From Deltaproteobacteria bacterium (GTDB lineage Bacteria; Myxococcota_A; UBA796; UBA2385): a stretch of 64,000 nt of DNA. Location: assembly GCA_018401435.1 (NCBI GenBank), contig JAGYJW010000001.1, positions 1-64,000 of the forward strand, given 5' to 3'. The translations under genes were made by a program, and so were the position numbers. The notes under the pieces were generated by a model, which was given only the letters and a program-made list of their open reading frames with translations, was not told the DNA's origin and made no database searches. Below, piece after piece: positions 17,823 through 27,266 of this stretch (positions are counted from its first letter, which is position 1; every line of letters begins with the position of its first letter).

Positions 17823-19079
17823 TCAGAAATAGCTGATCTGAAAGGACAGGTGGGCCGACCAGGCGTCCTGGGCGAAGGGGAAGACCGCCAGGGTGTCCGG
17901 GTCGTTGCGCTTGAGCTGAAAGCGCACCTGGCCGTCTCGATCATAGTCGTCGAAGTTCAGCCGCCCTTCAAGATTCACATAGAGGTGGCTGCCCCCCTCC
18001 TGGCCATACCAGCGCTGCTCGGGCAGGGTGACCGAGCCGATGAAGAGGCCCGCCGCGCCTTCGACCCCATCGCCCAGATCGGAGGCGAGGTCGGAGTGGA
18101 AGCCCGGGGTGTGGGCGCCCAGGTGCCACTCGTAGACCCGGGCCACGGGCGCGAGGGCATAGGTCATGCCCAGGTCGCCGATCTCCCAGATGTTGCGGTG
18201 CTGGATGGTGCCGGCCCGAAAGTCGCTGAGGGCCTGCTCTCGGCCGCTGGAGGTGGTGAGCCGGTAGCTCGAGGCCAGCAGGTCGAGGCCGCCCACCCGG
18301 GCCTTGCGCGTCTCGTCGCCGGGCAGCTGCAGGCCGCGCGCGCCCCCCTTGAAATAGCGCAGCAGGGACTGGGCGATCTCCCTCTGTTGGCCGATGTCCA
18401 CGATGCTTTCGGCGAAGAGACGGGTCTGGGGCTGGCGCAGGTCCACCATCAGGCCTTCTGACCCAACATAACCCACGTTCAGCGCTGCAACCCTGGCGTC
18501 GATTCCCACGCCGCCCATCCAGTCGAAACGCATCTGGCTGTTTTCGGTGAGCTGCCAGGTGCGGGAGCCGATCAAAGGCGCGAAGCCCGCGAAGATGTGG
18601 CCCGAAAGGAAGCTGGTGGTCTGCAGCATGCCGCGCGCCAGGCCGTTCTCGGTCTCCAGGCCAGAGGTGTTGTTGGCGGCATACCAGAAGGTGAACCAAT
18701 GGTAGCGGCCCGCCACGGCGAGGTTGTAGGAGCTGACGTCATACCAGCCCACACCCATCGGGCCGGGGCAGACCTCGCCCGCTTCGCCCTCGTAGGGGCT
18801 GCCCACCACCCGGCCGGGCAGCTCCGCCACATTGTAGAGCCCGTCATAAGACAGGTACAAGGTGCCGCCCTCCTCCATCTCCTCTCCGTTCAGGCGGGGG
18901 AAGACGTGCTCGTCCAGGGTGCGGGCGGCGGAGTAGGTCCGGCCAAAGGACTGCAGGGCCTCCGCGGCGGTCAGGGTGCCGACGGTGCCGGGGAAGGCCT
19001 CCACGGCGCAGCCGATCTGGGGCCGGTCGGCGGCAGAGGCAGAGGGGGCCCCAAGCAGGAGCAGGGCCAGGGCGATCAT
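17823..19079 (-). CDS. secreted/outer-membrane protein of unknown function
   Basis: 418 residues with a signal peptide (MIALALLLLGAPSASA, cleavage near residue 16). The mature part has a short Cys-containing N-terminus and then many amphipathic strands with aromatic residues (YHWFTFWYAAN, WHLGAHTPGF, HLYVNLEGRLNF), ending HLSFQISYF. The terminal Phe after alternating hydrophobics is the usual barrel-assembly signal, so an outer-membrane beta-barrel is likely. Its start overlaps by 4 bp the stop of the small lipoprotein at 19076-19444, pointing to a two-gene transcript. No family recognised. Confidence 0.65.
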   Translation of the reverse strand: MIALALLLLGAPSASAADRPQIGCAVEAFPGTVGTLTAAEALQSFGRTYSAARTLDEHVFPRLNGEEMEEGGTLYLSYDGLYNVAELPGRVVGSPYEGEAGEVCPGPMGVGWYDVSSYNLAVAGRYHWFTFWYAANNTSGLETENGLARGMLQTTSFLSGHIFAGFAPLIGSRTWQLTENSQMRFDWMGGVGIDARVAALNVGYVGSEGLMVDLRQPQTRLFAESIVDIGQQREIAQSLLRYFKGGARGLQLPGDETRKARVGGLDLLASSYRLTTSSGREQALSDFRAGTIQHRNIWEIGDLGMTYALAPVARVYEWHLGAHTPGFHSDLASDLGDGVEGAAGLFIGSVTLPEQRWYGQEGGSHLYVNLEGRLNFDDYDRDGQVRFQLKRNDPDTLAVFPFAQDAWSAHLSFQISYF

Positions 19080-19444
19080 CGCGTCCCCCCCCCGCTGTCT
19101 GCGGCGCTGCCCTCGGCCACCATCACCCGGGCGCAGCGCTCATCGGTGGCCAGCCAGGCGGCCACATCTTCGCCCCGCTCTGTTACCGCCGGGCAGTCCA
19201 GGGCGGTGAGCGCGGCCACGCACTGGTAGCCTTGCTCCAAGGCCGTCGGGTAGAGGTCCTCGTCGAGCTTCTCGGCCACGCAGTCTGCACCCTCGGTCAC
19301 GGCGTGCCAGATCGCGTTGCCCCGATCTTCGTCCTTTGTGCAGACGTAGACACGGTGGGCGATGGCGGTGGCGACATCTTCGCAAACCCGGCTTTGTTCC
19401 GGGATTTCGAAGCGGCAGGATGCAAGCAGGACAAGCAGGATCAT
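19076..19444 (-). CDS. small Cys-rich lipoprotein
   Basis: 122 residues. Very short lipoprotein signal: MILLVLLASC, so Cys-10 is the lipidation site. The mature part has six further Cys and is otherwise polar and acidic, ending in a disordered Ser/Gly/Thr tail. It is translationally coupled (4-bp overlap) to the barrel-like protein downstream and may be its partner. No function can be assigned. Confidence 0.65.
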   Translation of the reverse strand: MILLVLLASCRFEIPEQSRVCEDVATAIAHRVYVCTKDEDRGNAIWHAVTEGADCVAEKLDEDLYPTALEQGYQCVAALTALDCPAVTERGEDVAAWLATDERCARVMVAEGSAADSGGGTR

Positions 19445-19489
19445 CGGGGGATGATGCCGGGACCGCCGCCGTTCCGCAAGCTCGCGTCC

Positions 19490-21406
19490 CTACCAGCGAT
19501 CGCGAATGCGCGCCTGGGCTGCTTGAAGTTGGGTGGCAAAGCTGGCAGATGGGCTGACCGTGTCTTCGTAATGATCCCCGTCATCGGTAAGCAGGCTGAC
19601 CGCGCTGTTGAAGTCGGGCTCGGGCACGATATAGCTGAGGTAGTTGTCGGTCATGCCCAGGGTGGCCCGAAAGCGCACCTCGGGGTCGGGGGCCAGGCCC
19701 TCGATCATCGGCCCCACGGCGGGGTCGTCGTTGAGCCGGTAGGGCACGGCATGCATCTGCTTGCAGTCGCAGCCGTCAATGTCGCCGGTGCTCAGGCGGC
19801 AGTCGGCATAATCCACGGCGTCGCAAGCCCGGGGGTGCTGCAGGAAGTAGGCGCTCTGGCCGGTGCCCCGGGCCTGGGGGTTGGCCGCCTCGTCGGCCCA
19901 CCGGGGGTCCTCCTCGGGGAAGCCCCAGAAGAGCTCGGGCAGCAGCTCGCCGGGTACGGCCATGAAGGCGGCCGGGCCAATGCGGGCTTGAAAGGTGCGG
20001 GTCTCGATGCAGCCGATGTCGGCTGCGCGGTCGGCGGCGGGGCAGAGCGTGGGATCGAAGGTGGTGTCGTCCAGGTCGAGGTCGAAGATGCCGAAAGGCC
20101 CCAGCAGGCGGTAGGCCACATTCTCGATGGGCACATAGAGGCTCTCGGCCTCCACCCGGATGGGGCTGGCCTGCACCTCCTCGGCCGCGTCGAGCACATC
20201 GATGGCGGCCTCGGCGATCAACCAGCCATGGGAGCGCACGAAATCCCAGCTGTCCTGCTCTGCGAAGATGGGCACTGGATCCCCATCTTCGTCGATGCGC
20301 GGGCTGCCTTCTGCCTGGCCGAAGCAGGCGGGGTCTTCGGGGTCGAGGGTGGCCTCCCGATCGCAGCTCTCGGTGATGTGGGTGCCCGCCTCGTCCACCA
20401 GGGGCAGGTTGCCGTTGAGGGCCGACTGCATGCCGCCCAGGCACTCGGGCATATGCACCGTCACGCCGCCATAGCGGGCGTCCAGCAGGTCCTGGGTGAC
20501 GCCCACCCAGTCTGCGCTGATCAGCCCGTTGTCGCTGCCCCAGGTCTCGGGGTGGCCCGACCAGTTGGTGAAGGTGAAGACGGCGCGCCCATCTTCGGGG
20601 CGGCGGCCCTGCATCACCAGCAGCTGGTCGCTCACCACCACCGGATCTCGCCCATCGAAGATCATGCCGTGTTGGAGGTCGGTGGGGTTCTTGCCCCCGA
20701 AATTGCGACCGCTCAGGTAGGGGTCGCGGTCGCGCATGGCCACGGTGCCCATGCGCAGGGCCACGGGCTCCATGGACGCGGCGGCCTGGCGCACGGCGGC
20801 CTCGATCGCGTCGGTCACCCGCTCCTGGTAGATCTCGTTGATGCCGCTGAGGGGCTCGGCGAGGTTGTAGGGGTTGCCCCACAGGCCCATGGTGTCGGGG
20901 CCCTGGTGGTTGTGGCTGGAGGCCGCCAGCAGGTGGTCGGCGTCAAAGCCGTCACGGGCCAGGCGGTCCCGGGCCTCGTGGATCCGGGGCGAGCCCAGGC
21001 CCACCAGGTCCATGCCCACCAGGGCGATATAGGCGCCGTCCTGGGCGAGGACCACGGCCCGCACCTCGACCGTGTCGTGTACGCCGGTGGCCGGCCGCAA
21101 GGGCGAGAAGCCGCCGATCCACACGGCGTCAAACCAGCCATTGCCGTTGACATCGTCAAAGGGCTCGACGCAGACCACCCCGTCGGGGTCGTCGGGGCAG
21201 CCCTGAAAGAGCCCGTCGCCGTTGAGATCCTGCCAGGTCTCGAAGAAGTCGGGTGTGATGTCGATGGCCGCAGCGCCGGCATAGACCCGCCCGTCCTGCT
21301 TGAGGATCATGCCCAGCGGAGGCGGATCTTCGGCAGTTGGGCCCGCGACGGGGGGCGGATCGGCACAGGCGTATAGGCACAGGGCGGTCGCGAATCGTCG
21401 GCGCAT
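19490..21406 (-). CDS. neutral/alkaline ceramidase-like lipoprotein
   Basis: 638 residues from ATG 21406 (an upstream Met at 21433 would lengthen the signal). Possible lipidated Cys in LCLYAC. The N-terminal domain has AGAAAIDITPDF, and ALVGMDLVGLGSPRI followed by LAASSHNHQGPDTMG, which corresponds to the S-x-H-x-H-x-G-P zinc-binding region of neutral ceramidases. FTNWSGHPETWG and AVPGELLPELF also fit. Predicted to hydrolyse an N-acyl or amide bond in a lipid outside the cytoplasm; substrate in this organism is not known. Asp-rich segments (DLNGDGLFQGCPDD, DDVNGNGWFD) look like calcium-binding insertions. Confidence 0.75.
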   Translation of the reverse strand: MRRRFATALCLYACADPPPVAGPTAEDPPPLGMILKQDGRVYAGAAAIDITPDFFETWQDLNGDGLFQGCPDDPDGVVCVEPFDDVNGNGWFDAVWIGGFSPLRPATGVHDTVEVRAVVLAQDGAYIALVGMDLVGLGSPRIHEARDRLARDGFDADHLLAASSHNHQGPDTMGLWGNPYNLAEPLSGINEIYQERVTDAIEAAVRQAAASMEPVALRMGTVAMRDRDPYLSGRNFGGKNPTDLQHGMIFDGRDPVVVSDQLLVMQGRRPEDGRAVFTFTNWSGHPETWGSDNGLISADWVGVTQDLLDARYGGVTVHMPECLGGMQSALNGNLPLVDEAGTHITESCDREATLDPEDPACFGQAEGSPRIDEDGDPVPIFAEQDSWDFVRSHGWLIAEAAIDVLDAAEEVQASPIRVEAESLYVPIENVAYRLLGPFGIFDLDLDDTTFDPTLCPAADRAADIGCIETRTFQARIGPAAFMAVPGELLPELFWGFPEEDPRWADEAANPQARGTGQSAYFLQHPRACDAVDYADCRLSTGDIDGCDCKQMHAVPYRLNDDPAVGPMIEGLAPDPEVRFRATLGMTDNYLSYIVPEPDFNSAVSLLTDDGDHYEDTVSPSASFATQLQAAQARIRDRW

Positions 21407-21479
21407 GGGCCCTCCCGCAGAAGGGCCCAGCATAGGCCGCAGGCCGGCCCCTGTCCGGGGTCGTCGCAGCGACCGGCGA

Positions 21480-21863
21480 TCAGCCCAGGCGGGAATTCAG
21501 GGACTTGAGGTTGGCCCGCCACTGATCCGCCTCGTCGGCGTCCTCCCAGAGATCGCGCATCTCTGAGGTGGAGGCCGCCTCGACGGCGGCGCGGGCGGCC
21601 TCGAGCAGGTCGGCGTCTGCGGTCTGCTCCTTTGCCCAGGCCAGGATGGACTTGGGCAGCCGCGGCGTGCCCTTGCCCCGCATGGCGGCCACGATCTCGG
21701 CCGCCGCGATGGCGGCCGCGGCGTCTGCGGCCTCCACGTCGTCGGTCTCGGTCACGGCATCAAAGGCCTCCAAGAGGCCCTCGACTTCGGGCTCTTCCTC
21801 GAACTCGCCGATGAAGTCCATCGCGTCATCATTCTCGAGCGGGCCAGCACCCCATGCACCCAT
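21480..21863 (-). CDS. DUF4259 family protein
   Basis: 127 residues. Begins MGAWGAGPLENDDAMDFIGEF, the conserved opening of the DUF4259 family (M-G-A-W-G-x-G-x-x-E-N-D). The rest is a helical, Ala/Glu-rich domain with LPKSILAWAKEQ and a Trp-containing end (ADQWRANLKSL). Soluble and acidic. Biochemical function unknown in the family. Flanked by the ceramidase-like gene (downstream, same strand) and a 85-bp gap to the DUF4382 gene. Confidence 0.85.
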   Translation of the reverse strand: MGAWGAGPLENDDAMDFIGEFEEEPEVEGLLEAFDAVTETDDVEAADAAAAIAAAEIVAAMRGKGTPRLPKSILAWAKEQTADADLLEAARAAVEAASTSEMRDLWEDADEADQWRANLKSLNSRLG

Positions 21864-21948
21864 CGCACACCACCTTTGGACCGGCGCGTCCTCACCCCGG
21901 AGCGGGGGGGACGGTGAGCACCGAGCCCAGCGGAGCTATCGCGCGGCC

Positions 21949-22677
21949 TCAACCCTCACCACCGCCGATGGGCCCGAAGTAGTCCACGTCGATCACCGGG
22001 ACCAGCCGATAGCCCTGTGGGGTCAGCCGGATCGAGGCTGCGGCGTCAAAGTCCAGACGAAGCTCGTGCTCGACATCCCGGGTCACGTCGAAGTCGTGGT
22101 GCAGCTTGAGCCCGGTCTGGCTTCCGCTGGGGATCGTGAGGGGAAATTCGACGCCATCCACCACCACCGAGGCCTCAGATACCACCAGCTGAATCTGGTC
22201 ATAGGTCACGGCGGCCACTTCGGCCTGCCCCAACAAGGCGGTGACGCCATCCTGCAGGGTCAGCAGATCCCAGGTGGAGGGGCTGTCCACCAGCACGAGC
22301 CACTCGCCCTCGTCGCCTCCTGAGTCGCCGGTCTCGGTGGAGGGCTCCCCCACGCGGTGGATGCGCACCTCGGCGATGGTGACGGGCACGGCCTGGAAGT
22401 CGCCGGGAGCGTCGGTCAGGGTGACCGCGATGGTGCCGACCCCTTCGGGCGGCTGGAAGCCCATGGGGGAGACCGCGACGCCCCGGGTGGGCCGAGGCCC
22501 TTCGGCCTCGCCAGAGCCCTCGCCGTCCCCGTTGGGCACCGCAGGGAGCGCGTCGTTGTCGCCCGAGCCGGTCGGGGCTTGCTCGGCGGCGGGCCCCACG
22601 GCCGCGGGACTCGGGGGGCTCGAACAGGCCGTCGAGGTGAGGAGGGCGATCAACCAGGCGTGCGGGCGGTGTGACAT
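21949..22677 (-). CDS. DUF4382-like lipoprotein
   Basis: 242 residues. Lipobox at LLTSTAC, then a Pro/Gly/Glu linker to about residue 75. The following domain reads IAVTLTDAPGDFQAVPVTIAEVRIH, DLLTLQDGVTALLG and YDQIQLVVSEASVVVDG, the pattern of DUF4382 (a beta-sandwich domain common in secreted lipoproteins). Ends with an acidic/Gly tail. Function unknown. Divergent from the hydrolase at 22776 with about 100 bp between the starts. Confidence 0.8.
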   Translation of the reverse strand: MSHRPHAWLIALLTSTACSSPPSPAAVGPAAEQAPTGSGDNDALPAVPNGDGEGSGEAEGPRPTRGVAVSPMGFQPPEGVGTIAVTLTDAPGDFQAVPVTIAEVRIHRVGEPSTETGDSGGDEGEWLVLVDSPSTWDLLTLQDGVTALLGQAEVAAVTYDQIQLVVSEASVVVDGVEFPLTIPSGSQTGLKLHHDFDVTRDVEHELRLDFDAAASIRLTPQGYRLVPVIDVDYFGPIGGGEG

Positions 22678-22775
22678 CTCAACTCCGGGGGTCCGTTGGG
22701 GCGTGCTCTGGCCAACGGCCTCGGGGCCCGACCTCGTTAGGGCGCGCTATGATCTTTTCGCGCCGCGGAGCCGAG

Positions 22776-23897
22776 ATGAAGCCTTTCCCCCCGCTTGCCC
22801 CCATGACGGTCGCCTGCCTCTCCCTGGCCTGCGCCAAGGCGGAGCCCGCCGCCGACAGCGGCCAGCCTGCGGCCGAGGATCTCGCCACCCGGCTGACCAC
22901 GCCGGGGCCCCATGGGGTCGGCTACACGGTCAGCGAGCTGGTCTACCCCGACCCCGCCGGGGCCGGCGATCGCGGGCTGCGGCTGGCCTGGTGGTACCCC
23001 TCCACCGACGACACGGCGGCGGCCACCCTGCGCTACCGGGAGCTGCTGGATGGCTCGGGGGCGGCCCTGGACGCCGCGCCGGCTGCCGGCAGCTTCCCTC
23101 TCGCCATCTTCTCGCATGGGCACACGGGCTTCGCCGAAAACTCCAGCTTCCTGATGACCCACCTGGCCAGCCATGGCTGGGTGGTGGTCGCGCCGGACCA
23201 CACGGGCAACACCTTCTTTGACGGCCAGGACCGAGAGACCGACGTCTACCTGCAGCGGCCGCTGGATCTGGTCGCTGTCCTCGATCACGCGCTGTCGGCC
23301 GACGGGCACCCCATGGCCGGGCAGATCTCGGCGGATCACACGGTGGTCCTGGGCCACAGCTTTGGGGGCTATGGCATCTTGGCCCTGGCAGGCGCCCGCT
23401 ACGATCTGGACAACATCTTGCCCGCCTGCGACGCGGGAACAGGCCCCAGCAGCTTTTGTTCGACGATGTCGCCGGCCTATGCCGAGCGCTTCGCAGCGGG
23501 CTTCTCCGAAACGCGCATCCGGGCCTGGATCCCCATGGCGCCGGGTGATTTCAACCTCTTTGGGGCGGCGGGCTGCAGCGGGCTCTCAGCCCCTGTGCTG
23601 CTGATGACCGGAGAGCTGGACCCCCGCACCGGCGACGACGCGGGCCCCTATTGGGCCGCCTTGGACCGGGGGGAGAACCGCCACATCGAGCTGTTGGGGG
23701 GCGGCCACCAGACCTTCACCGATTTTTCGGGGGTGCTGGAGAGCTTTGAGGGCTTGATGGACCCGGCAGAGGGCTTCCGCATCACCATTGGCTATGTGTT
23801 GGCCTTTGCCCTGCGCCATGGGCTGGGGGATGTGTCGGCGCAGCCGGTCTTGGATGGGGAGCTTTCGCTGTCCTCCGAAGCGCTCCTGGTCCCTTGA
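22776..23897 (+). CDS. alpha/beta-hydrolase lipoprotein (PAF-acetylhydrolase/dienelactone hydrolase-like)
   Basis: 373 residues from ATG 22776. Lipobox SLAC places Cys-19 at the mature N-terminus. The fold is recognisable by LAIFSHGHTGFAENSSFL (oxyanion strand), GHSFGGYG with nucleophile Ser-195, GELDPRTGDDAG for the acid and GGGHQTFTDF for the catalytic His. It resembles the PAF-AH-II/dienelactone hydrolase branch; an esterase acting outside the cytoplasm is likely. Its TGA (23895-23897) overlaps the TTG start of the cyclase by 4 bp, so the two are coupled. Confidence 0.8.
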   Translation: MKPFPPLAPMTVACLSLACAKAEPAADSGQPAAEDLATRLTTPGPHGVGYTVSELVYPDPAGAGDRGLRLAWWYPSTDDTAAATLRYRELLDGSGAALDAAPAAGSFPLAIFSHGHTGFAENSSFLMTHLASHGWVVVAPDHTGNTFFDGQDRETDVYLQRPLDLVAVLDHALSADGHPMAGQISADHTVVLGHSFGGYGILALAGARYDLDNILPACDAGTGPSSFCSTMSPAYAERFAAGFSETRIRAWIPMAPGDFNLFGAAGCSGLSAPVLLMTGELDPRTGDDAGPYWAALDRGENRHIELLGGGHQTFTDFSGVLESFEGLMDPAEGFRITIGYVLAFALRHGLGDVSAQPVLDGELSLSSEALLVP

Positions 23898-25174
23898 CGG
23901 CCCCTGCCCCCCCGCGAAGCCTGCCGGTCGAGGACCCCGGCACCCACCGTCAGGAGGTCCTGGTGGCCTATGCGCGGGTGGTGGCGCTGGGTGCGGTGGT
24001 ATTGGGGGCGCTGTGCTTCTTCTCGTGGATGGAGGGCGCAGGCTGGCCCGTGCTGGTGCAGGCCCTCAACATGGTCGGCATCCTGTTGGGCTCTGCGGTG
24101 GCCTTGCGCCTGGCGGAGCAGGGCCGCATGAGAGCGGCCACCCGGGCCTTCCTGGTGCCTTCGGTGGTGGGCTGCACCTGGGGCATCGTTCATGCGCCCG
24201 GCGCCCTGGTCGCCGTCTATGTGCTGGGCATCGGGCTGCTGGCCTTTCTGGGCGTCTTTGTCGGTCAGGAGCGCAACCCCGGCCGCGCCGCAATCGCCTG
24301 GCTGCTGACCTATGTGGCGGCCACGGCGGTGCGGGTGCTGGAGGTAGTCCCGGTGCAAAGCACCCCCCTGGACACGGTCACACTCTTCGTGGCCCCCGCC
24401 ATGCTGCTGGTGATCCTGGTGCTGGCCGGCCAGATCACCATCGGCCGCCTGGAAGCCAGCCAGGCCCGCCTGCTGGAGGTCAACCTGGGGCTGGAGCGCA
24501 CGGTGGCCGAGCGCACCATCGCCCTGCGCGAGGCCCTCGGCGACGCCGAGCGCCTGCTGCTCAACGTCCTGCCCCACGAGATCGCCGATCGCCTGCGGGC
24601 CGGCGAGTCCGCCATCGCTGACGCCCATGGCGAGGTCACCATCCTCTTTGCCGACCTGGTGGGCTTTACCGCCCTGGCATCGAAGATGGACCCCTTGTCC
24701 CTGGTGGACCTGCTCAATGCGGTCTTCTCGGCCTTTGACGAGCAGGTCGAGAAGCTCGGCCTCGAAAAGATCAAGACCATCGGCGACGCCTATATGGTGG
24801 TGGGCGGCCTGCCCCGGCCCCGGGCGGATCACGCCGCCGCCATCTGCACCCTGGCCCTGCAGATGCAGGCAGCCGTCGGTGCCGTGAACGCTGTTCGCGG
24901 TACGGAGATGGACCTTCGAATCGGCATTCACACCGGGTCGGTGGTGGCGGGGGTCATCGGCCGCAGCAAGTTCAGCTACGACCTGTGGGGCGACGCGGTC
25001 AACATCGCCAGCCGCCTGGAGTCCCATGGGGCCCCCGGTCGCATCCAGATCTCGGCCACGACGGTGCGGGCCATGGGGGCCGGCTTTCAGACCGAAGCCC
25101 GGGGGCTCATCGCGCTCAAGGGCCGCGGCCAGCTGGAGAGCTGGTGGCTGATAGGGACCGAGGCCCCGGCCTGA
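23894..25174 (+). CDS. class III adenylate cyclase with N-terminal membrane domain
   Basis: 426 residues with TTG start in a TTGA overlap with the hydrolase stop. About six hydrophobic segments cover residues 25-190, then a short coiled coil (about 190-225, LLEVNLGLERTVAERTIALREAL) leads to the catalytic domain (about 240-420). Metal-binding Asp are in ILFADLVGFT and KTIGDAYMVV; the purine-specifying Lys/Asp pair (KIKTIGDAYM, YDLWGDAVN) is of the adenylate type, and NIASRLES gives the transition-state Asn/Arg. Predicted to make cAMP, with sensing through the membrane domain. Coupling to a secreted hydrolase is unusual; no receptor domain is seen. Confidence 0.9.
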   Translation: MTAPAPPRSLPVEDPGTHRQEVLVAYARVVALGAVVLGALCFFSWMEGAGWPVLVQALNMVGILLGSAVALRLAEQGRMRAATRAFLVPSVVGCTWGIVHAPGALVAVYVLGIGLLAFLGVFVGQERNPGRAAIAWLLTYVAATAVRVLEVVPVQSTPLDTVTLFVAPAMLLVILVLAGQITIGRLEASQARLLEVNLGLERTVAERTIALREALGDAERLLLNVLPHEIADRLRAGESAIADAHGEVTILFADLVGFTALASKMDPLSLVDLLNAVFSAFDEQVEKLGLEKIKTIGDAYMVVGGLPRPRADHAAAICTLALQMQAAVGAVNAVRGTEMDLRIGIHTGSVVAGVIGRSKFSYDLWGDAVNIASRLESHGAPGRIQISATTVRAMGAGFQTEARGLIALKGRGQLESWWLIGTEAPA

Positions 25175-25189
25175 GCGCCCTCCGGCGGG

Positions 25190-26344
25190 TCAGAAGTTGG
25201 CGATGATCCCGGGCAGGTCCAGGTCCAGGCCCACCATCCAGAGGGGGTCGGTGGGCGTGTCCATCAGGGCGATGACCCGCAGGCCCACGCCCGCGACACC
25301 CAGCCGCGCGACAGCGCCGGGACCGGCGATGGGCTGGGCCGACAAGAAGGTCCAGGTGCCCGCTTCGGGGTTGAAGTCGGTCCGGTAGCCGCCAATCAGC
25401 CAGTAGCCGCCCCCCAGGTCCAGGGTGGTGGACCAGGTGCCGCGCCCGATGCGCTGGCGCAAGGACAAGGCGCCTTCGGAGCTGGGGAAGTAGGCGCGGC
25501 CCTGTTCGAGGGCCTGCATGCGGGCGCCGCCGCTGAGCCCCAGGCCGGCCGACAACACCAGGCGCTCGCGCAGCACGATGCCGCCGATCAGCTCCAAGGC
25601 CTGGGAGACGGCGGCCTCGCGGCCCTGGTAGTCGCCGCTCAGCAGCACCGACCCGCCCAGATAGGACAGGCCCACGAAGGCGCTGCCGCCCAGGGGCGAG
25701 AGGCGCTTGGGCTTGGCGATCAGCTCGCGAAGCACATCGGGGCTGGCCAGGAAAGCGACGTTGTCCCCGTCGAATTTCCGGCTGGTGATGCCGACGATGC
25801 GCCCGTGGACATCCACCACGGGCCCGCCGGAATTGCCCGGGTTCAAGGCCGCGTCGGTCTGGACCACCCGCGGCCCGAAGCCGCTGATGATGCCCTCGCT
25901 CACGCTCCACAGCAGGGTGCCTTCCAAGGCGGCGCTGCGCTCGGCGGCGGGGCCAAAGGGGTGGCCCAGGCCATAGACCCGCTCGCCGCGTTGCAAGGGC
26001 GCGTCGCGCAGGGGGAGCGGGCTCACGCCGGTGAGGTCGGGCACGTCCACCAGGGCGAGGTCTTCGCGCGGCGACGCCGCCCGGGTGCGGCCGATGAAGC
26101 GGTCGCCGCCGCGGGTGCGCACCTGGGTCTTCATGCCGCTGGCGACGCAGTGGTAGGCGGTGGCCACCGTGTGGGCGTCGATGACCACGCCGGAACACCA
26201 GGCGGGGCCCGTGACGAGGATGACGACGCTGTCCAACCAGCCTTCGATGGCCTGGGGGCTGGCGTCCGGCGCTCGGGGCGGCGCCGGATCGGGGTCGGCG
26301 GCGGCGGCGGCCAGCAGGGCGAGGGCGAGCAGGCTTCCAGGCAT
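25190..26344 (-). CDS. secreted trypsin-like serine protease (S1C-type) with C-terminal barrel-like domain
   Basis: 384 residues. Signal peptide of about 17 residues. The protease domain shows TAYHC (His-65), EDLALVD (Asp-95) and NPGNSGGPV (Ser-172), the complete HtrA/trypsin triad with GNSGGPV. No PDZ domain follows. Instead residues about 220-384 are strand-rich (YLGGSVLLSGDYQGRE, WSTTLDLGGGYWLIGGY) ending DLDLPGIIANF, suggesting an outer-membrane or beta-rich C-terminal domain. It may be a surface-anchored protease. Divergent from the parvulin lipoprotein, 41 bp apart. Confidence 0.82.
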   Translation of the reverse strand: MPGSLLALALLAAAAADPDPAPPRAPDASPQAIEGWLDSVVILVTGPAWCSGVVIDAHTVATAYHCVASGMKTQVRTRGGDRFIGRTRAASPREDLALVDVPDLTGVSPLPLRDAPLQRGERVYGLGHPFGPAAERSAALEGTLLWSVSEGIISGFGPRVVQTDAALNPGNSGGPVVDVHGRIVGITSRKFDGDNVAFLASPDVLRELIAKPKRLSPLGGSAFVGLSYLGGSVLLSGDYQGREAAVSQALELIGGIVLRERLVLSAGLGLSGGARMQALEQGRAYFPSSEGALSLRQRIGRGTWSTTLDLGGGYWLIGGYRTDFNPEAGTWTFLSAQPIAGPGAVARLGVAGVGLRVIALMDTPTDPLWMVGLDLDLPGIIANF

Positions 26345-26385
26345 GGCCCACCCCTATCCCCACGCTGTCGCGTTAGCTGCGCCCC

Positions 26386-27236
26386 ATGTCCCGCCTGCCC
26401 CCGTACATCGCCCTTGTTGGCCTCCTCGTCGCCTGCCCCGACCCGCCGGCGGACTTCAACAGCTTGCCGGCCAGGCTGAGCCCAGCCCCGTGGTCGGCTC
26501 GCCGAGCGGAGCCCGCCACCCGCCGACGCCGAAGAGGCCCCCTCCGCGCTGGCCCCCGAGGTGGAGCGCCGCGCGGCCAACCTGCCGGCTGATGCCCCCG
26601 CGCGCATCGCGGCCCGGCACATCCTGGTCAGCTACCAGGGCGCTGTGGGGGCCAAGCCCTCCTTGCGCCGCAGCCGGGCCGAAGCCCAGGTCCAAGCCCA
26701 GCAGCTGCAGGGCCGGCTGGCTGCCGGCGAGGACTTCTCCCAGCTGGCCACCGCCTTCTCCGATGATCCCAGCGCAGCCCGGGGGGGCTCTCTCGGCGCC
26801 TTTGGCCAGGGGGTCATGACGCCGGCCTTCGAAGAGGCCGCCTTCCGCCTGGCCGTGGGCGAGCGCAGCGGGGTGGTCGAGACCCCCTTCGGCTTTCACC
26901 TCATCCAGCGCGATGCCCTCGACGAGCTGCGGGCCAGCCAGATCGTGGTGCAGTGGGCCGGGGCCGAGCGCAGCAGCGCCACCCGCAGCCAGGACGAGGC
27001 CCGCCAGCGCATCGAAGAGGCCGCCGCGCGCTATCGCCGCCGGTGAAGCCTTCGCCACCGTGGCGGCGCAGCTCTCCGATGGGCCCAGCGCCATCCGCGG
27101 GGGCGATCTGGGCTGGTTCCAGCGGGGGCAGCTGCTTCCCCAGATCGAGGAGGCTGCTTTCTCGTTGGAGGTGGGCGAGACCAGCGGGATCGTGTCGAGC
27201 CCCGTGGGCCTGCACCTGGTTCACCGCATCGAGTGA
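26386..27236 (+). pseudogene. two-domain parvulin-type peptidyl-prolyl isomerase lipoprotein, frameshifted
   Basis: Begins with a lipoprotein signal (LVGLLVAC). The body contains two PpiC-type rotamase domains: the first AARHILVSYQGA ... FSQLATAFSDDPSAARGGSLG ... FGFHLIQR (about 26595-26905), the second ASQIVVQWAGAE ... FATVAAQLSDGPSAIRGGDLG ... GLHLVHRIE (about 26935-27233). The GG-x-L-G and HL-x-x-R motifs identify parvulins. Frame changes occur at about 26470, 26520 and 27045; all parts are otherwise intact, so assembly indels are more likely than decay. A periplasmic folding catalyst is the expected role. Convergent with the lipoprotein at 27255. Confidence 0.75.
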
Positions 27237-27247
27237 GCGCCCCGCCG

Positions 27248-27266
27248 CTGGGCCTCAGCGGCCCAG
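27248..27266. terminator. hairpin between convergent genes
   Basis: CTGGGCC (27248-27254) and GGCCCAG (27260-27266) form a perfect 7-bp stem with a 5-nt loop, in the 18-bp gap and first codons between the convergent parvulin and lipoprotein stops. No T-run follows on either strand; a bidirectional terminator is only inferred from position. Confidence 0.35.

Noticed and set aside
19232..21376. 714-codon forward open frame
   Set aside because: Antisense shadow of the ceramidase-like gene; low-complexity Gly/Val/His-rich translation without family motifs.
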